Source: an uncultured Collinsella sp.
GTDB taxonomy: Bacteria; Actinomycetota; Coriobacteriia; Coriobacteriales; Coriobacteriaceae
Assembly: GCA_958352845.1 (NCBI GenBank)
Contig: CATWQC010000008.1
Span: forward strand, 24,917-88,916
DNA: 64,000 nucleotides
Direction of reading: 5' to 3'
The notes beneath the pieces were generated by a model. That model was not told the origin of the DNA, ran no database searches, and was given only the letters and a program-made list of their open reading frames with translations. Positions 29,081 to 37,784 of the stretch are shown piece after piece (position 1 is the first letter of the stretch; every line of letters begins with the position of its first letter). The position numbers and the translations under genes are program-made.

Positions 29081-30893
29081 CGTAGGTGAAGGTTGTAACG
29101 TCGAACATGCCCTCGGGGCGGATGCGGAGCGTCGGGATGACCGGCAAGGGCAGGAAGATAATGCCCATGATGGGGTCGAGCGGCGGCTCAATACCCATGG
29201 CGCGCGCCTTGACCATAAAGTCGTCGTGCTGCGCGGCAACGTCCTCGGCCGTGCCCTCGCTCATAAGGCCACCGAGCGCCAGCGGAATGCGCGCCACGAC
29301 CTCGCCGTTGCGCACCAGCACGTGGCCGCCCTGGCCCACGGCCTCAACGGCAGTCATCATATCCGCCGCATTGTCGCCCACCACGCACACGTTGTGCGAG
29401 TCGTGGCCGATCGTGGAGGCAATGGCACCACCGGTGATGGTGAAACCGCGCACCCAGCCGCGACCGATGTGCTTGCCGACAAGCCCCAGGCCAGCGGGGC
29501 CGTCGCCATCAGCGCCCTCGGCCTGCAGCGACACGCCGCGGCCATGGCGCTCGATCAGCATAATGCGGCGCAAGTCCTCGGCGCTCTCGGGGCGGGCCAT
29601 ACCCGTGATAGCCATACCCGGGACGACATCGATAACCGCCTCGCCCGGCTTAAAGGCATAATCGAACACGTCAAGCGAAAGCTTCGGCAGCTTAACGGAA
29701 GCACGCAGCTCATCGGCAAGGGCCGCAACCTCGGCCATCTCGGGTGCAATCTCGCCCACAAAGGTGCCGTCCTGCGCCACCAGGGCACCGGCGGCATATA
29801 CGCGATGCGGAGCCGTGGCAAACGTCAGGTCGTTGAGTACCAGCAGGTCGGCACGCTTGCCCGGGGCGATGGCGCCACGCAGCTCATGCGGGTCGCGACA
29901 GCCGTGGTCCAGGCCAAATGCCTCAGCCGTGGAAAGGGACGCCATGGAGATGGCGACCACGGGGTCGATACCAGCCTCGATAGCCACACGGCAGGCATTG
30001 TCGATCATACCGGTCGAAAGCGCATCGGAGGGAGCGCGGTCGTCGGTCGCAAAGCAGCAGCGGCGGGCACGGGAAGGATTCTCCAACAGCATCGGAGACA
30101 GGTTGGCCAGGTCGTGGCTGCACGTGCCCTCACGCAGCATCACATACATGCCGCGGGACAGCTTGTCGAGTGCCTCCTCGGGAATCGTCGACTCGTGGTC
30201 GGCGATAATGCCCGCTGCGGCATAGGCGTTGAGGTCCTTACCGGCAACGAGCGGCGCGTGGCCGTCAACCTGCTTGGACGGCGTCTGGTTGGCAGCATCG
30301 ATGCGAGCACAGGTCTCGGGGTCGGCCATAAAGACGCCCGGCAAGTTCATCATTTCGCCCAGACCAAAAACATCGCCCGGATGCTCGACAAAAAACGCCT
30401 GCATATCGGCAGCCGAAATAACGGCACCGGCCTGCTCGTCGGGCAGCGCGGGCACGCACGAAGGCATCATGTACTTGATGGAGATGGGTGCGCGGCGACC
30501 GTCCTCGATCATAAAGCGCAAGCCGTCGAGCCCCGCCACGTTGGCGATCTCGTGGCTGTCGGCAATGGCGGTGGTGGTACCGCGCGTCGCCGCCATGCGC
30601 GCATACTCGGCGGGACGGATGTTCGAGGACTCAATGTGCAGATGTCCGTCGATAAAGCCGGGGGCGAGATAGCGGCCCTGGCAGTCAATGACCTCGGTCG
30701 CCTCGTAGGTGCCGGCGGCATCGTCGCGACCATCGTAGAGCACGCCGACGATTACACCGTCCTTGACGGCAACGCTACCGGGCGCCACACGCTGGCCATA
30801 CACGTCGACAATCTGCGCATTGATAAACAGCGTGTCGACGGGCACGCGGCCCTCGGCGGCCTCGATCACAGACCTCATGACCTCAACGGACAT
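29073..30893 (-). CDS. ade: Adenine deaminase
   Basis: 606 residues from the ATG at 30893, which has AAAGGAG 5 nt upstream; the open frame continues 59 codons further but without a ribosome site. It converts adenine to hypoxanthine and ammonia. It is an amidohydrolase: metal-binding GFIDGHLHIESSNI, DSHEIANVAG, a central HAPLV and DHESTIPEEA, and the ade-specific C-terminal domain with ITGGAIASTIGHDSHNVCVV. Its purine role fits the purine/ureide genes 25 kb away. The last codons lie within repeat A. Confidence 0.93.
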   Translation of the reverse strand: MSVEVMRSVIEAAEGRVPVDTLFINAQIVDVYGQRVAPGSVAVKDGVIVGVLYDGRDDAAGTYEATEVIDCQGRYLAPGFIDGHLHIESSNIRPAEYARMAATRGTTTAIADSHEIANVAGLDGLRFMIEDGRRAPISIKYMMPSCVPALPDEQAGAVISAADMQAFFVEHPGDVFGLGEMMNLPGVFMADPETCARIDAANQTPSKQVDGHAPLVAGKDLNAYAAAGIIADHESTIPEEALDKLSRGMYVMLREGTCSHDLANLSPMLLENPSRARRCCFATDDRAPSDALSTGMIDNACRVAIEAGIDPVVAISMASLSTAEAFGLDHGCRDPHELRGAIAPGKRADLLVLNDLTFATAPHRVYAAGALVAQDGTFVGEIAPEMAEVAALADELRASVKLPKLSLDVFDYAFKPGEAVIDVVPGMAITGMARPESAEDLRRIMLIERHGRGVSLQAEGADGDGPAGLGLVGKHIGRGWVRGFTITGGAIASTIGHDSHNVCVVGDNAADMMTAVEAVGQGGHVLVRNGEVVARIPLALGGLMSEGTAEDVAAQHDDFMVKARAMGIEPPLDPIMGIIFLPLPVIPTLRIRPEGMFDVTTFTYAD

Positions 30894-30913
30894 ACATACT
30901 CCTTTAACCGTAG

Positions 30914-30949
30914 AAAAAAGCTGCGGAGCGGACAGACCTTCACCGCAGC
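30914..30949 (-). terminator. Terminator-like hairpin in the ade leader
   Basis: On the minus strand gctgcgg pairs with ccgcagc around a 16-nt loop and is followed by TTTTTT. It lies 21 bp before the ade start codon. It may end the tyrS transcript or act as an attenuator of ade: a possible -10 (tacaat, 30962-30967) lies just upstream. Confidence 0.65.
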
Positions 30950-31069
30950 AAACCAATAGCCATTGTATGCCCAAACGATGGGTCAACAATACGCCTCTCC
31001 GCTTAACGGCACACGCCACTTGGTGCAATGGTGACAGACTACTTTTCGCCAATGACAAGGAGTGCCCCA

Positions 31070-31197
31070 AAGTGCCGGCACAAAAGGAACGTCCCTAACT
31101 GCCGCATCCGGAGCAAGGCAATGCCGCGGGTAGAGGGCGCAATAGTCGTTGGGGACGTTCTTAAACGACTAGTCATTCAAGAACGTCCCCAACGACT
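31070..31197. repeat. Intergenic repeat A, copy 3, perfect palindrome
   Basis: 31144-31162 (agtcgttggggacgttctt) and 31179-31197 are exact reverse complements around aaacgactagtcattc. The preceding segment (ccggcacaaaaggaacgtcc, about 31075-31095) matches the accessory part of copy 1. No gene is supported between 30950 and 31379. Confidence 0.8.
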
Positions 31198-31230
31198 GCT
31201 TTGCGACCAAAGCGACGCCGATGTTTTGGC

Positions 31231-31341
31231 AACGCCAGCGAGCGGGCCGCATTTGAGACAAGGTGACGTGAAACGAAAGGGCGCTGACCTTCTGGTCGCG
31301 CCCTTGAAGTTGAACGTCAGATTGTCCAAATGCGGCCCGCG
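31231..31341. repeat. Imperfect inverted repeat downstream of tyrS
   Basis: gcgggccgcatttgagacaa (from 31231) pairs with ttgtccaaatgcggcccgc (to 31341). A second stem (aagggcgc...gcgccctt) lies between them. As RNA it forms an extended hairpin of about 110 nt. It is unrelated in sequence to repeat A. Confidence 0.65.
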
Positions 31342-31353
31342 CAGCGTCGAGCC

Positions 31354-31380
31354 GTTACGCGGTTCGTAGAACCGCGTAAC
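31354..31380 (-). terminator. Perfect hairpin at the tyrS stop codon
   Basis: gttacgcggttc-gta-gaaccgcgtaac, 12-bp perfect stem. Its end overlaps the tyrS TAG codon by one base. It has no T-tract on the minus strand, so it may protect the mRNA 3' end rather than terminate. Confidence 0.5.
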
Positions 31381-32591
31381 TAAATCAACTTAAAGCCCTT
31401 GCGCTTGCCTACGGAGAGGGTGTCGCCCAGCTTGAGGGCGCTGGGGTCGATGTTGTAGCTCTTGGGAGCCACGGCCTTGCCGTTGATCTTGACGCCGCCA
31501 CCGTCAATGTCGCGACGGGCCTGGCCGGCGCTCGCCGAAAGGCCCAGGTCCTTAAGCAGGCCTGCGAGGTAGATCTGGCCCTCGTCGTTGACGGTCAGCT
31601 CAACGTGCTTCTCGGGGAAGTCGGCAAGCTGGCCCTCCTTGAACACGCGGTCGAACTCGGCCTGAGCCTCGTCACCGGCACCGGCGCCGTGATAGGTATC
31701 GCACAGGTCGCGGCCCAGTGCACGCTTGAGCTCATAGGGATCGGCGGAACCGTCGGCCAGGGCGGCGTCGATCTTGTCGACCTCGGCCGGGGTGAGCGAG
31801 CTGGCCAGACGATAGTACTTGCCGATCATCTCGTCGGGGATGGACATGGTCTTGCCGAACATATCCTTGGGAGTATCGGTCAGGCCGATGTAGTTGCCGT
31901 AGGACTTGGACATCTTGCGCACGCCATCGGTGCCCTCGAGCAGCGGCATGGTAAGCGCGATCTGCGGCTCCATGCCCATCTTCTCCATGAGCTCGCGACC
32001 AGCGAGCAGGTTGAAGAGCTGGTCGGTGCCGCCCATCTCCACGTCGGCCTTGATCTGAACGGAGTCGAAGGCCTGCATCACGGGGTACAGGAACTCGTGC
32101 AGGGCGATCGGCGTCTGGGACTGGTAGCGCTTGGTAAAGTCATCGCGCTCGAGGATGCGGGCGACGGTGAACTTGGAGCACACCTGCAGCAGGCCGGCCA
32201 GATCCATCGACAGGATCCAGTCGCCGTTGTGCACGATGGTGGTCTTCTCGGGATCCAGGATCTTCATGGCCTGGCTCACGTAGGTCTCGGCGTTGGCCTC
32301 GATCTGCTCCTGCGAAAGCTGCGGGCGGGTGGAGTTCTTGCCCGAAGGATCGCCGATCAGTGCGGTGCCGTTACCGATGATGAGGGTGACCTTGTGGCCC
32401 AGGTCCTGGAACTGACGCATCTTGCGCAGGGGCACGGCGTGGCCCAGGTGCAGGTCGGGGCTGGTGGGATCGACGCCGAGCTTGATGTTGAGGGGCTCGC
32501 CCTTCTCAAGCTTCTTGCGAAGGTCGGCCTCGGGGACGATCTGCGCGGCGCCCGAGGTGATGATACGCATTTGCTCGTCAACAGACAGCAT
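31380..32591 (-). CDS. tyrS: Tyrosyl-tRNA synthetase
   Basis: 403 residues. It attaches tyrosine to tRNA-Tyr. The class I signatures are HLGH in PTSPDLHLGHAVPL and KMSKS in GVRKMSKSYGN. GGTDQLFNLLAGRELM is typical of the TyrZ-like group. A C-terminal S4 RNA-binding domain (about 340-403) includes SASAGQARRDIDGGGVKING. The ATG has AAGGAGG upstream. The leader has a short agcacc...ggtgct hairpin but no recognisable T-box. Confidence 0.94.
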   Translation of the reverse strand: MLSVDEQMRIITSGAAQIVPEADLRKKLEKGEPLNIKLGVDPTSPDLHLGHAVPLRKMRQFQDLGHKVTLIIGNGTALIGDPSGKNSTRPQLSQEQIEANAETYVSQAMKILDPEKTTIVHNGDWILSMDLAGLLQVCSKFTVARILERDDFTKRYQSQTPIALHEFLYPVMQAFDSVQIKADVEMGGTDQLFNLLAGRELMEKMGMEPQIALTMPLLEGTDGVRKMSKSYGNYIGLTDTPKDMFGKTMSIPDEMIGKYYRLASSLTPAEVDKIDAALADGSADPYELKRALGRDLCDTYHGAGAGDEAQAEFDRVFKEGQLADFPEKHVELTVNDEGQIYLAGLLKDLGLSASAGQARRDIDGGGVKINGKAVAPKSYNIDPSALKLGDTLSVGKRKGFKLI

Positions 32592-32688
32592 TGGGTATCC
32601 TCCTTTTGCTATAGCACCCTCACCGGATACGGCGGTGCTCGAAGTTCATAAACCCACTAATAATAACCAAAACGGCGCGACCGAACAC

Positions 32689-34647
32689 CTACGACAGGAA
32701 AATCCTCGTCCTGCCGCACGCGTCAACGGCGACCGGCAGACGCGTACCGTCACGCTCGACCAGATAGCGTACCTGCCGACGACGCAAGCAGTCGCGGCAA
32801 CGGACCTGTCCCGTCGCATCGGTAGCGCAGACGCCCTCGGCGGTCAGCAGGCAGTGCTCGCACACCATAAGCTCGGGACGGTCGGCGTCGACCGGACCCC
32901 AGACGCCGGGTTCAGCAGCCAGTTCGGCAATACGCTCCGCATCATTGCCGAGCAACTCGGCCGGCAAGTACACCCGCCCCGCACCGAGTTCGCGCAGCCA
33001 GGCAAGCGTAGCCCGATTCGCGCAGAACACCGGCGCCGCCACGTCAAACGTCACGCCCAGCTCGCGAGCGATCACCACCTGTCCCAGGTTGCGGCAGACG
33101 ACGCGCCCGGCACGCTGCATCAGTGAGCGGGTCCGGTCAGCGTCACCCGTGCGGCACACCTCGTCAAGCACCACAACGGCGTCGGACAAATCGAGTTCTC
33201 CGCGCGGGTCGGCATCCATCAGCTGCCAAGCAAAAACCATGCGAGTGGGAACCGCGCACTCCACCAACTCCGTCGACGCACCGCCATCCACCGCAACGCC
33301 CTCAAAGGGCAGCACCTCAACGGCACGCGCAACGGGCGCAATCGCATCCGCCTCGGCCCGCATGCGCTCCAACACCGCCGCCGTCTGATCCAACACGCCG
33401 GCGCTGCGAATCAGGTACACCTCGCAGCCCGCGTCCACCTTACGCTTGCAATGCACGACGACGCGCTTCCCCGCTGCGGCATCCACCGGGCAGGGTACCT
33501 GCGGCCAGCGCTTGGGCACATCGGGACGCGCGTCGACACCCGGATAGAACCGAATCTCGAGCGTGTCACCCGCCGCCACGGCGGCGTCGAGCTCAACGGT
33601 CACCTCTTCGTGGCCCACAGCGACCAAACGCCCCACGCGCACGCCCTGGTTAATTGCGCGCTCAAAGCTCATCAGCTCGGCACCCGAACGCCCTCGCAGG
33701 TACGCATCGGTAAACCCACGATTAAACGACCTTCCCAGCTCGCGTTCAAGCTCTTCCACGACACCGGGGTCCCACGCGCCGTCGCGCAGCATATCGAGCG
33801 CCCGGCGCCACACCCGCACCACGTTGAATACGTAATCGGGGTTCTTCATGCGCCCCTCGATCTTGAGCGACGCCACGCCGGCATCTATAAGCTCGGGCAG
33901 ATGCGCAATACCCAGATAGTCGCGCGGGCACAGCAGGCGATCCCCCTCGACGGCGACAACGCTCTGCCCCGCCTCGTCCACCAGGTCGTACGCCAGACGG
34001 CACGGCTGCGTGCAGTCGCCGCGCATCGCCGAGCGCCCACGCCGCAGGGCCGAGAACTCGCACGCCCCCGAATAGCCGATGCAAATCGCACCGTGGCAGA
34101 ACACCTCGATGGGCACGCCCGTGGTACATAGCGCCGCAATCTCGTCGACCGTCAGCTCGCGTGCCGTCGTCACGCGCTTGACCCCCAGCTCATCGGCGGC
34201 AAGCCGCACGGCGCCTTCGCTATGAGCGCCCGCCTGCGTGGACAGGTGAATCTCGATCCCGGGAATCGCCGTGCGCAGTACACAAGCCAGCCCGGCATCG
34301 GCGACAATCAGAGCATCGGCGCCCAGCTCCAGTGCATGAACTCCCAACGCCACCGCGTCGGACAACTCATCGTCAAACACGAACACGTTGAGCGTTACGT
34401 ACACACGCACGCCATGGGCATGCGCCACGGCGCAGCCGCGCGCAAACTCGTCATCCGTAAAGCCATGCGCGCTCACGCGGGCGTTAAAGCCGCCCAACCC
34501 CGCATAGATGGCATCGGCACCCGCGGCGATGGCCGCAAGCATCTGGTCGAGTCCGCCCGCCGGCGCCAGCAGCTCGGGCAGCGCCGCACCGGCAGCATCC
34601 AATCCAGTCTCGTATTGTCCGCTCGGCCCCATCGCCCGAATCGCCAT
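32689..34647 (-). CDS. U32 family peptidase-like protein (RlhA-like)
   Basis: 652 residues from the ATG at 34647, which has AAGGAG 7 nt upstream. The U32 domain (about 20-290) shows ELLAPAGGLDQMLAAIAAGADA and the Cys-containing signature FCHGAICIGYSGACEFSAL, then GDCTQPCRLAYDL. The longer C-terminal part resembles the DUF3656 region of RlhA and related proteins, and ends with a four-Cys cluster (CEHCLL, CRDC). Long U32 proteins of this type are linked to 23S rRNA hydroxylation; an actual peptidase role is unproven. It is divergent from the PBP gene. Confidence 0.8.
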   Translation of the reverse strand: MAIRAMGPSGQYETGLDAAGAALPELLAPAGGLDQMLAAIAAGADAIYAGLGGFNARVSAHGFTDDEFARGCAVAHAHGVRVYVTLNVFVFDDELSDAVALGVHALELGADALIVADAGLACVLRTAIPGIEIHLSTQAGAHSEGAVRLAADELGVKRVTTARELTVDEIAALCTTGVPIEVFCHGAICIGYSGACEFSALRRGRSAMRGDCTQPCRLAYDLVDEAGQSVVAVEGDRLLCPRDYLGIAHLPELIDAGVASLKIEGRMKNPDYVFNVVRVWRRALDMLRDGAWDPGVVEELERELGRSFNRGFTDAYLRGRSGAELMSFERAINQGVRVGRLVAVGHEEVTVELDAAVAAGDTLEIRFYPGVDARPDVPKRWPQVPCPVDAAAGKRVVVHCKRKVDAGCEVYLIRSAGVLDQTAAVLERMRAEADAIAPVARAVEVLPFEGVAVDGGASTELVECAVPTRMVFAWQLMDADPRGELDLSDAVVVLDEVCRTGDADRTRSLMQRAGRVVCRNLGQVVIARELGVTFDVAAPVFCANRATLAWLRELGAGRVYLPAELLGNDAERIAELAAEPGVWGPVDADRPELMVCEHCLLTAEGVCATDATGQVRCRDCLRRRQVRYLVERDGTRLPVAVDACGRTRIFLS

Positions 34648-34809
34648 CGACAAACTCCTTACCAAGGTATGCATTCACTCTGAAAAATGCCGTCTTCCAG
34701 CATACACGAGGCCTCGCGCGCCCCGTTTGGTTTATCGTGTAATAACTTATGTCCATCCTGCCCAGACGGCACATCCACCGTCCGGCACGACATACCTGGA
34801 GGTCAATAT

Positions 34810-37026
34810 ATGGGTCCTCGCCAACGACAGGGACGCAGCCGTTCAAAGACGCATGCCCTGCCCATAATCCTGCTCTCGTTTTTGGGCTTTCTGCTTATCG
34901 CGGGCGTGGCATTTGGCATCGGCATGGTCGGCAACGTCAACCGCTGGCTGTCCGATCTGCCCGACTACACCGACGCCAACGCGTATCTGGTGAGCGAGCC
35001 CACCGAGATCGTCGACTGCAACGGCAACAAGATCGCAAGCTTCTACACGCAAAACCGCAAGTCCATCACCAAGGACGAGGTCTCCCCCTACGTGCTGCAG
35101 GGCACCGTTGACGTCGAGGACGAGCGCTTCTACGAGCACGGCGGTATCGACCTGTGGGGTATCGCGCGTGCTGCGGTGGCAACCCTCGGCGGCGGGCACG
35201 AAGGCGCCTCGACTATCACCCAGCAGCTGGTGCGCAACACCATCCTGCAGGAGGAGCAGTTCGACTCGACCATCGAGCGTAAGGTGCGCGAGGCCTACAT
35301 CGCCGTCAAGATGGAGGACATGTACTCCAAAGACGAGATCCTCATGATGTACCTCAACACCATCTATTACGGCCACGGCGCCTACGGTATTGAGGCCGCA
35401 GCCGAGACCTATCTGTCCAAGAGCGCCGCCGACCTCACCCTGAGCGAGGCCGCGCTGCTCATCGGCCTTCCCAACTCGCCCTCGCAGTACGACCCCACGG
35501 TCAACCCCGACCTGGCGCTGTCCCGTCGCAACAAGGTCCTCGACAACATGTTGCGTCTGGGCCACATTACGCAGGAGGAGCACGATGCCGCACAGGCCGA
35601 GCCCATCACCCTCAACGTGACCGAAATCTCGGGCAGCGGCGTCGACGTATACTCGCAGCCCTACTTTGTCGCCTATGTTAAGCAGCTGCTGGAGCAGGAG
35701 TTCTCGACCGACGTGCTCTTTAAGGGCGGTCTGACCGTCAAGACCACCATCGACCCCACGATGCAGCAGGTGGCAGAGAATGCCGTCCGCGAGCAGCTCG
35801 ACACGCTCTCGCTCGACGGCCTGGACATGGGCATGGTCGTCGTCGATCCCAAGACCGGCTACATCAAGTGCATGGTGGGCGGCTACGACTACAACGCCGA
35901 CGAGAACCACGTAAACCATGCCACGGCCAAGCGTCCCGTCGGCTCCACCTTCAAGGCCTTTACGCTGGCAACTGCCATCCAAAACGGCATGAACCCCAAC
36001 GTCACCCTCAACTGCAACTCGCCGCTCAAGGCCAAGGGCACCACGACCGAGGTCCAAAACTACGCCAACCATAGCTATGGCAACATCACGCTTAAGCAGG
36101 CGACGGCATACTCCTCCAACACCGGCTACATCCAGGTGGCGGAAGCCGTCGGCAACAGCAAGATCATCTCGCTCGTCAAAAAGCTCGGCATCGATCCCGC
36201 CAAGGACAACATCGAGGACGTTCCCGTCATGACCCTCGGCACTGGCTCGATCTCGCCGCTCGAGATGGCCGCCGCCTACGCGACGTTTGCCAACGGCGGC
36301 TACTATCGTCAGCCGATCGCCATCACCGAGATTGACTCTCGTACCGGTTCGGTGCTGTACCAGCACACGGACAATCCCTCACAGGTGCTTACCGAGGGCG
36401 AGGCCGCCGCGGTCACCGATGTTCTGTCCGGCGTCATGCAGGGCAGCGGTACAGGTGCTGCTGGCGCCCTGAGCGTCAACCAGCCCTATGCCGGCAAAAC
36501 GGGCACCACCGACAACACCACCAACCTGTGGTTCTGCGGCTATACCCCGCAGCTGGCGTGCGCCCTGTGGACCGGCTATTCCGCAGGTGAGATCCCCATC
36601 CAAAAATACGGCACGGACCTGCTGGGCGACAGCACCAACCTGCCTGTCTTTAAGCGGTTTATGAACACCGTTCTGACCGGTACCGAGCGCGAGGAGTTTG
36701 CGACCGGAACGGCGCCCACCTACAAGAACAACAGCGTCTGGAAGTTCTACGGCACCAACAACACCAAGAAGACGGAGAACGACGACAAGGACGAGAACGA
36801 GGACGAAGAGGAAACCACCACAACGACCACCACGACGACCACGACCACCGAGACCACGGGCGGCGACACCACCGGCGGCACCGGAACGACCGGTGGCTCG
36901 ACGGGCGGCTCCACCGGTGGCTCGACGGGCGGCTCCACTGGTGGTTCGACCGGCGGCGATGGCGGCACGCCTACGCCCACGCCCACTCCCGACCCATCGC
37001 CCACGCCTGACGATACTGTTGGCTAG
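34810..37026 (+). CDS. Class A penicillin-binding protein (transglycosylase/transpeptidase)
   Basis: 738 residues from the ATG at 34810 (GGAGG 7 nt upstream). It polymerises and cross-links peptidoglycan outside the membrane. One N-terminal membrane segment (about 20-42) is followed by a GT51 domain with EDERFYEHGGIDLWGIARA and GASTITQQLVRN. The transpeptidase has the active-site Ser in GSTFKAF, SSN in YSSNTGY, and KTG in AGKTGTTDNT. The C-terminal 75 residues are a Thr run, then STGG repeats and a Pro/Thr end, probably a wall-spanning tail. A strong terminator follows. Confidence 0.92.
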   Translation: MGPRQRQGRSRSKTHALPIILLSFLGFLLIAGVAFGIGMVGNVNRWLSDLPDYTDANAYLVSEPTEIVDCNGNKIASFYTQNRKSITKDEVSPYVLQGTVDVEDERFYEHGGIDLWGIARAAVATLGGGHEGASTITQQLVRNTILQEEQFDSTIERKVREAYIAVKMEDMYSKDEILMMYLNTIYYGHGAYGIEAAAETYLSKSAADLTLSEAALLIGLPNSPSQYDPTVNPDLALSRRNKVLDNMLRLGHITQEEHDAAQAEPITLNVTEISGSGVDVYSQPYFVAYVKQLLEQEFSTDVLFKGGLTVKTTIDPTMQQVAENAVREQLDTLSLDGLDMGMVVVDPKTGYIKCMVGGYDYNADENHVNHATAKRPVGSTFKAFTLATAIQNGMNPNVTLNCNSPLKAKGTTTEVQNYANHSYGNITLKQATAYSSNTGYIQVAEAVGNSKIISLVKKLGIDPAKDNIEDVPVMTLGTGSISPLEMAAAYATFANGGYYRQPIAITEIDSRTGSVLYQHTDNPSQVLTEGEAAAVTDVLSGVMQGSGTGAAGALSVNQPYAGKTGTTDNTTNLWFCGYTPQLACALWTGYSAGEIPIQKYGTDLLGDSTNLPVFKRFMNTVLTGTEREEFATGTAPTYKNNSVWKFYGTNNTKKTENDDKDENEDEEETTTTTTTTTTTTETTGGDTTGGTGTTGGSTGGSTGGSTGGSTGGSTGGDGGTPTPTPTPDPSPTPDDTVG
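36820..36960 (+). repeat. Low-complexity Thr and STGG repeats within the PBP gene
   Basis: A run of Thr codons (about 36815-36850) is followed by tandem 12-bp units that encode Ser-Thr-Gly-Gly (about 36895-36955). Such repeats can change length by slippage. Confidence 0.75.
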
Positions 37027-37049
37027 AAATTCATCCGGCCATTAGCAAC

Positions 37050-37090
37050 AAGGCCCCCGAGCAGCTTATTAAACTGCTCGGGGGCCTTTT
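37050..37090 (+). terminator. Rho-independent terminator after the PBP gene
   Basis: aaggcccccgagcag pairs perfectly with ctgctcgggggcctt (15 bp, 9-nt loop), then TT. A strong stem, possibly active on both strands. Confidence 0.85.
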
Positions 37091-37131
37091 AGTTTGAAGC
37101 GACCTGGCAGGCGGTCTTTATACCGACAAAC

Positions 37132-37168
37132 AAAAAGGGGGCACCGACCAACGTCGATACCCCCTTAC
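37132..37168 (-). terminator. Rho-independent terminator after argR
   Basis: On the minus strand aagggggtatcgac pairs with gtcggtgccccctt and is followed by TTTGTTTG. It lies about 47 bp past the argR stop. Confidence 0.75.
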
Positions 37169-37214
37169 AAGCCACCATGTCACGCACACAGTGCCGAGCG
37201 CACGACCCGCACGC

Positions 37215-37652
37215 CTACTTGCGAGAATTGCTCAGCTTATTGATCAGCGCCTCGAGACGCTCGCCGTCCTCGGCCGTCTGGGCAATGACCAAAATCGTAT
37301 CGTTGCCGGCAAGCGAGCCAAGCACATCGGGCAACTCTGCCGCATCAACGGCGGCGGCGATGCCGGAAGCCGTGCCAGGCTGAGCCTTGATCATAACCAG
37401 ATTATCGGTACGCAGAACGCCCGTAACGAGCTCGGAAACCATACGCTGCAGGTGCAGGTCCTCTGCCAGAACATAGATGCCCTCAGGGAGCTTACGCAGC
37501 CCCATGTCGGCAATATCGCGAGAGACAGTCGCCTGCGTGCAATCAAAGCCCATAGCGCGGAGCTCATCGACCAGCACGCGCTGCGTGCGGACGTCCTTAT
37601 TGCGCACAATATCTCTAATGGCATCCTGGCGCCCATTGCGTTTTTTAGCCAT
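37215..37652 (-). CDS. argR: Arginine repressor ArgR
   Basis: 145 residues from the ATG at 37652 (GAGAGAGG upstream). The N-terminal winged helix-turn-helix includes VDELRAMGFDCTQATVSRDI. The C-terminal oligomerisation and arginine-binding domain has GTASGIAAAVDAAELPDVLG and AGNDTILVIA. It regulates arginine metabolism as a hexamer. No arginine biosynthesis gene is adjacent. The AT-rich upstream region (37690-37735) has ttgaatag and ctatttgaa elements that could be ARG boxes for autoregulation; this is only suggestive. Confidence 0.92.
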   Translation of the reverse strand: MAKKRNGRQDAIRDIVRNKDVRTQRVLVDELRAMGFDCTQATVSRDIADMGLRKLPEGIYVLAEDLHLQRMVSELVTGVLRTDNLVMIKAQPGTASGIAAAVDAAELPDVLGSLAGNDTILVIAQTAEDGERLEALINKLSNSRK

Positions 37653-37784
37653 ACAAACCCTCTCTCCAAAAGATGGCGGAGACAATCAATCAGTGATTGA
37701 ATAGTTTAACGCTATTTGAAGGCTTTTGTGTATAAGAACGCATTTCGAAACAATTCTATGCAAGTTTGTTTCGTAATGAGCCGT

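Noticed and set aside
30894..31070. Purine riboswitch before ade
   Set aside because: The conserved purine aptamer core was not seen; only a terminator hairpin is present.
32592..32688. T-box leader of tyrS
   Set aside because: No T-box sequence, specifier loop or terminator was found; only a short agcacc/ggtgct hairpin.
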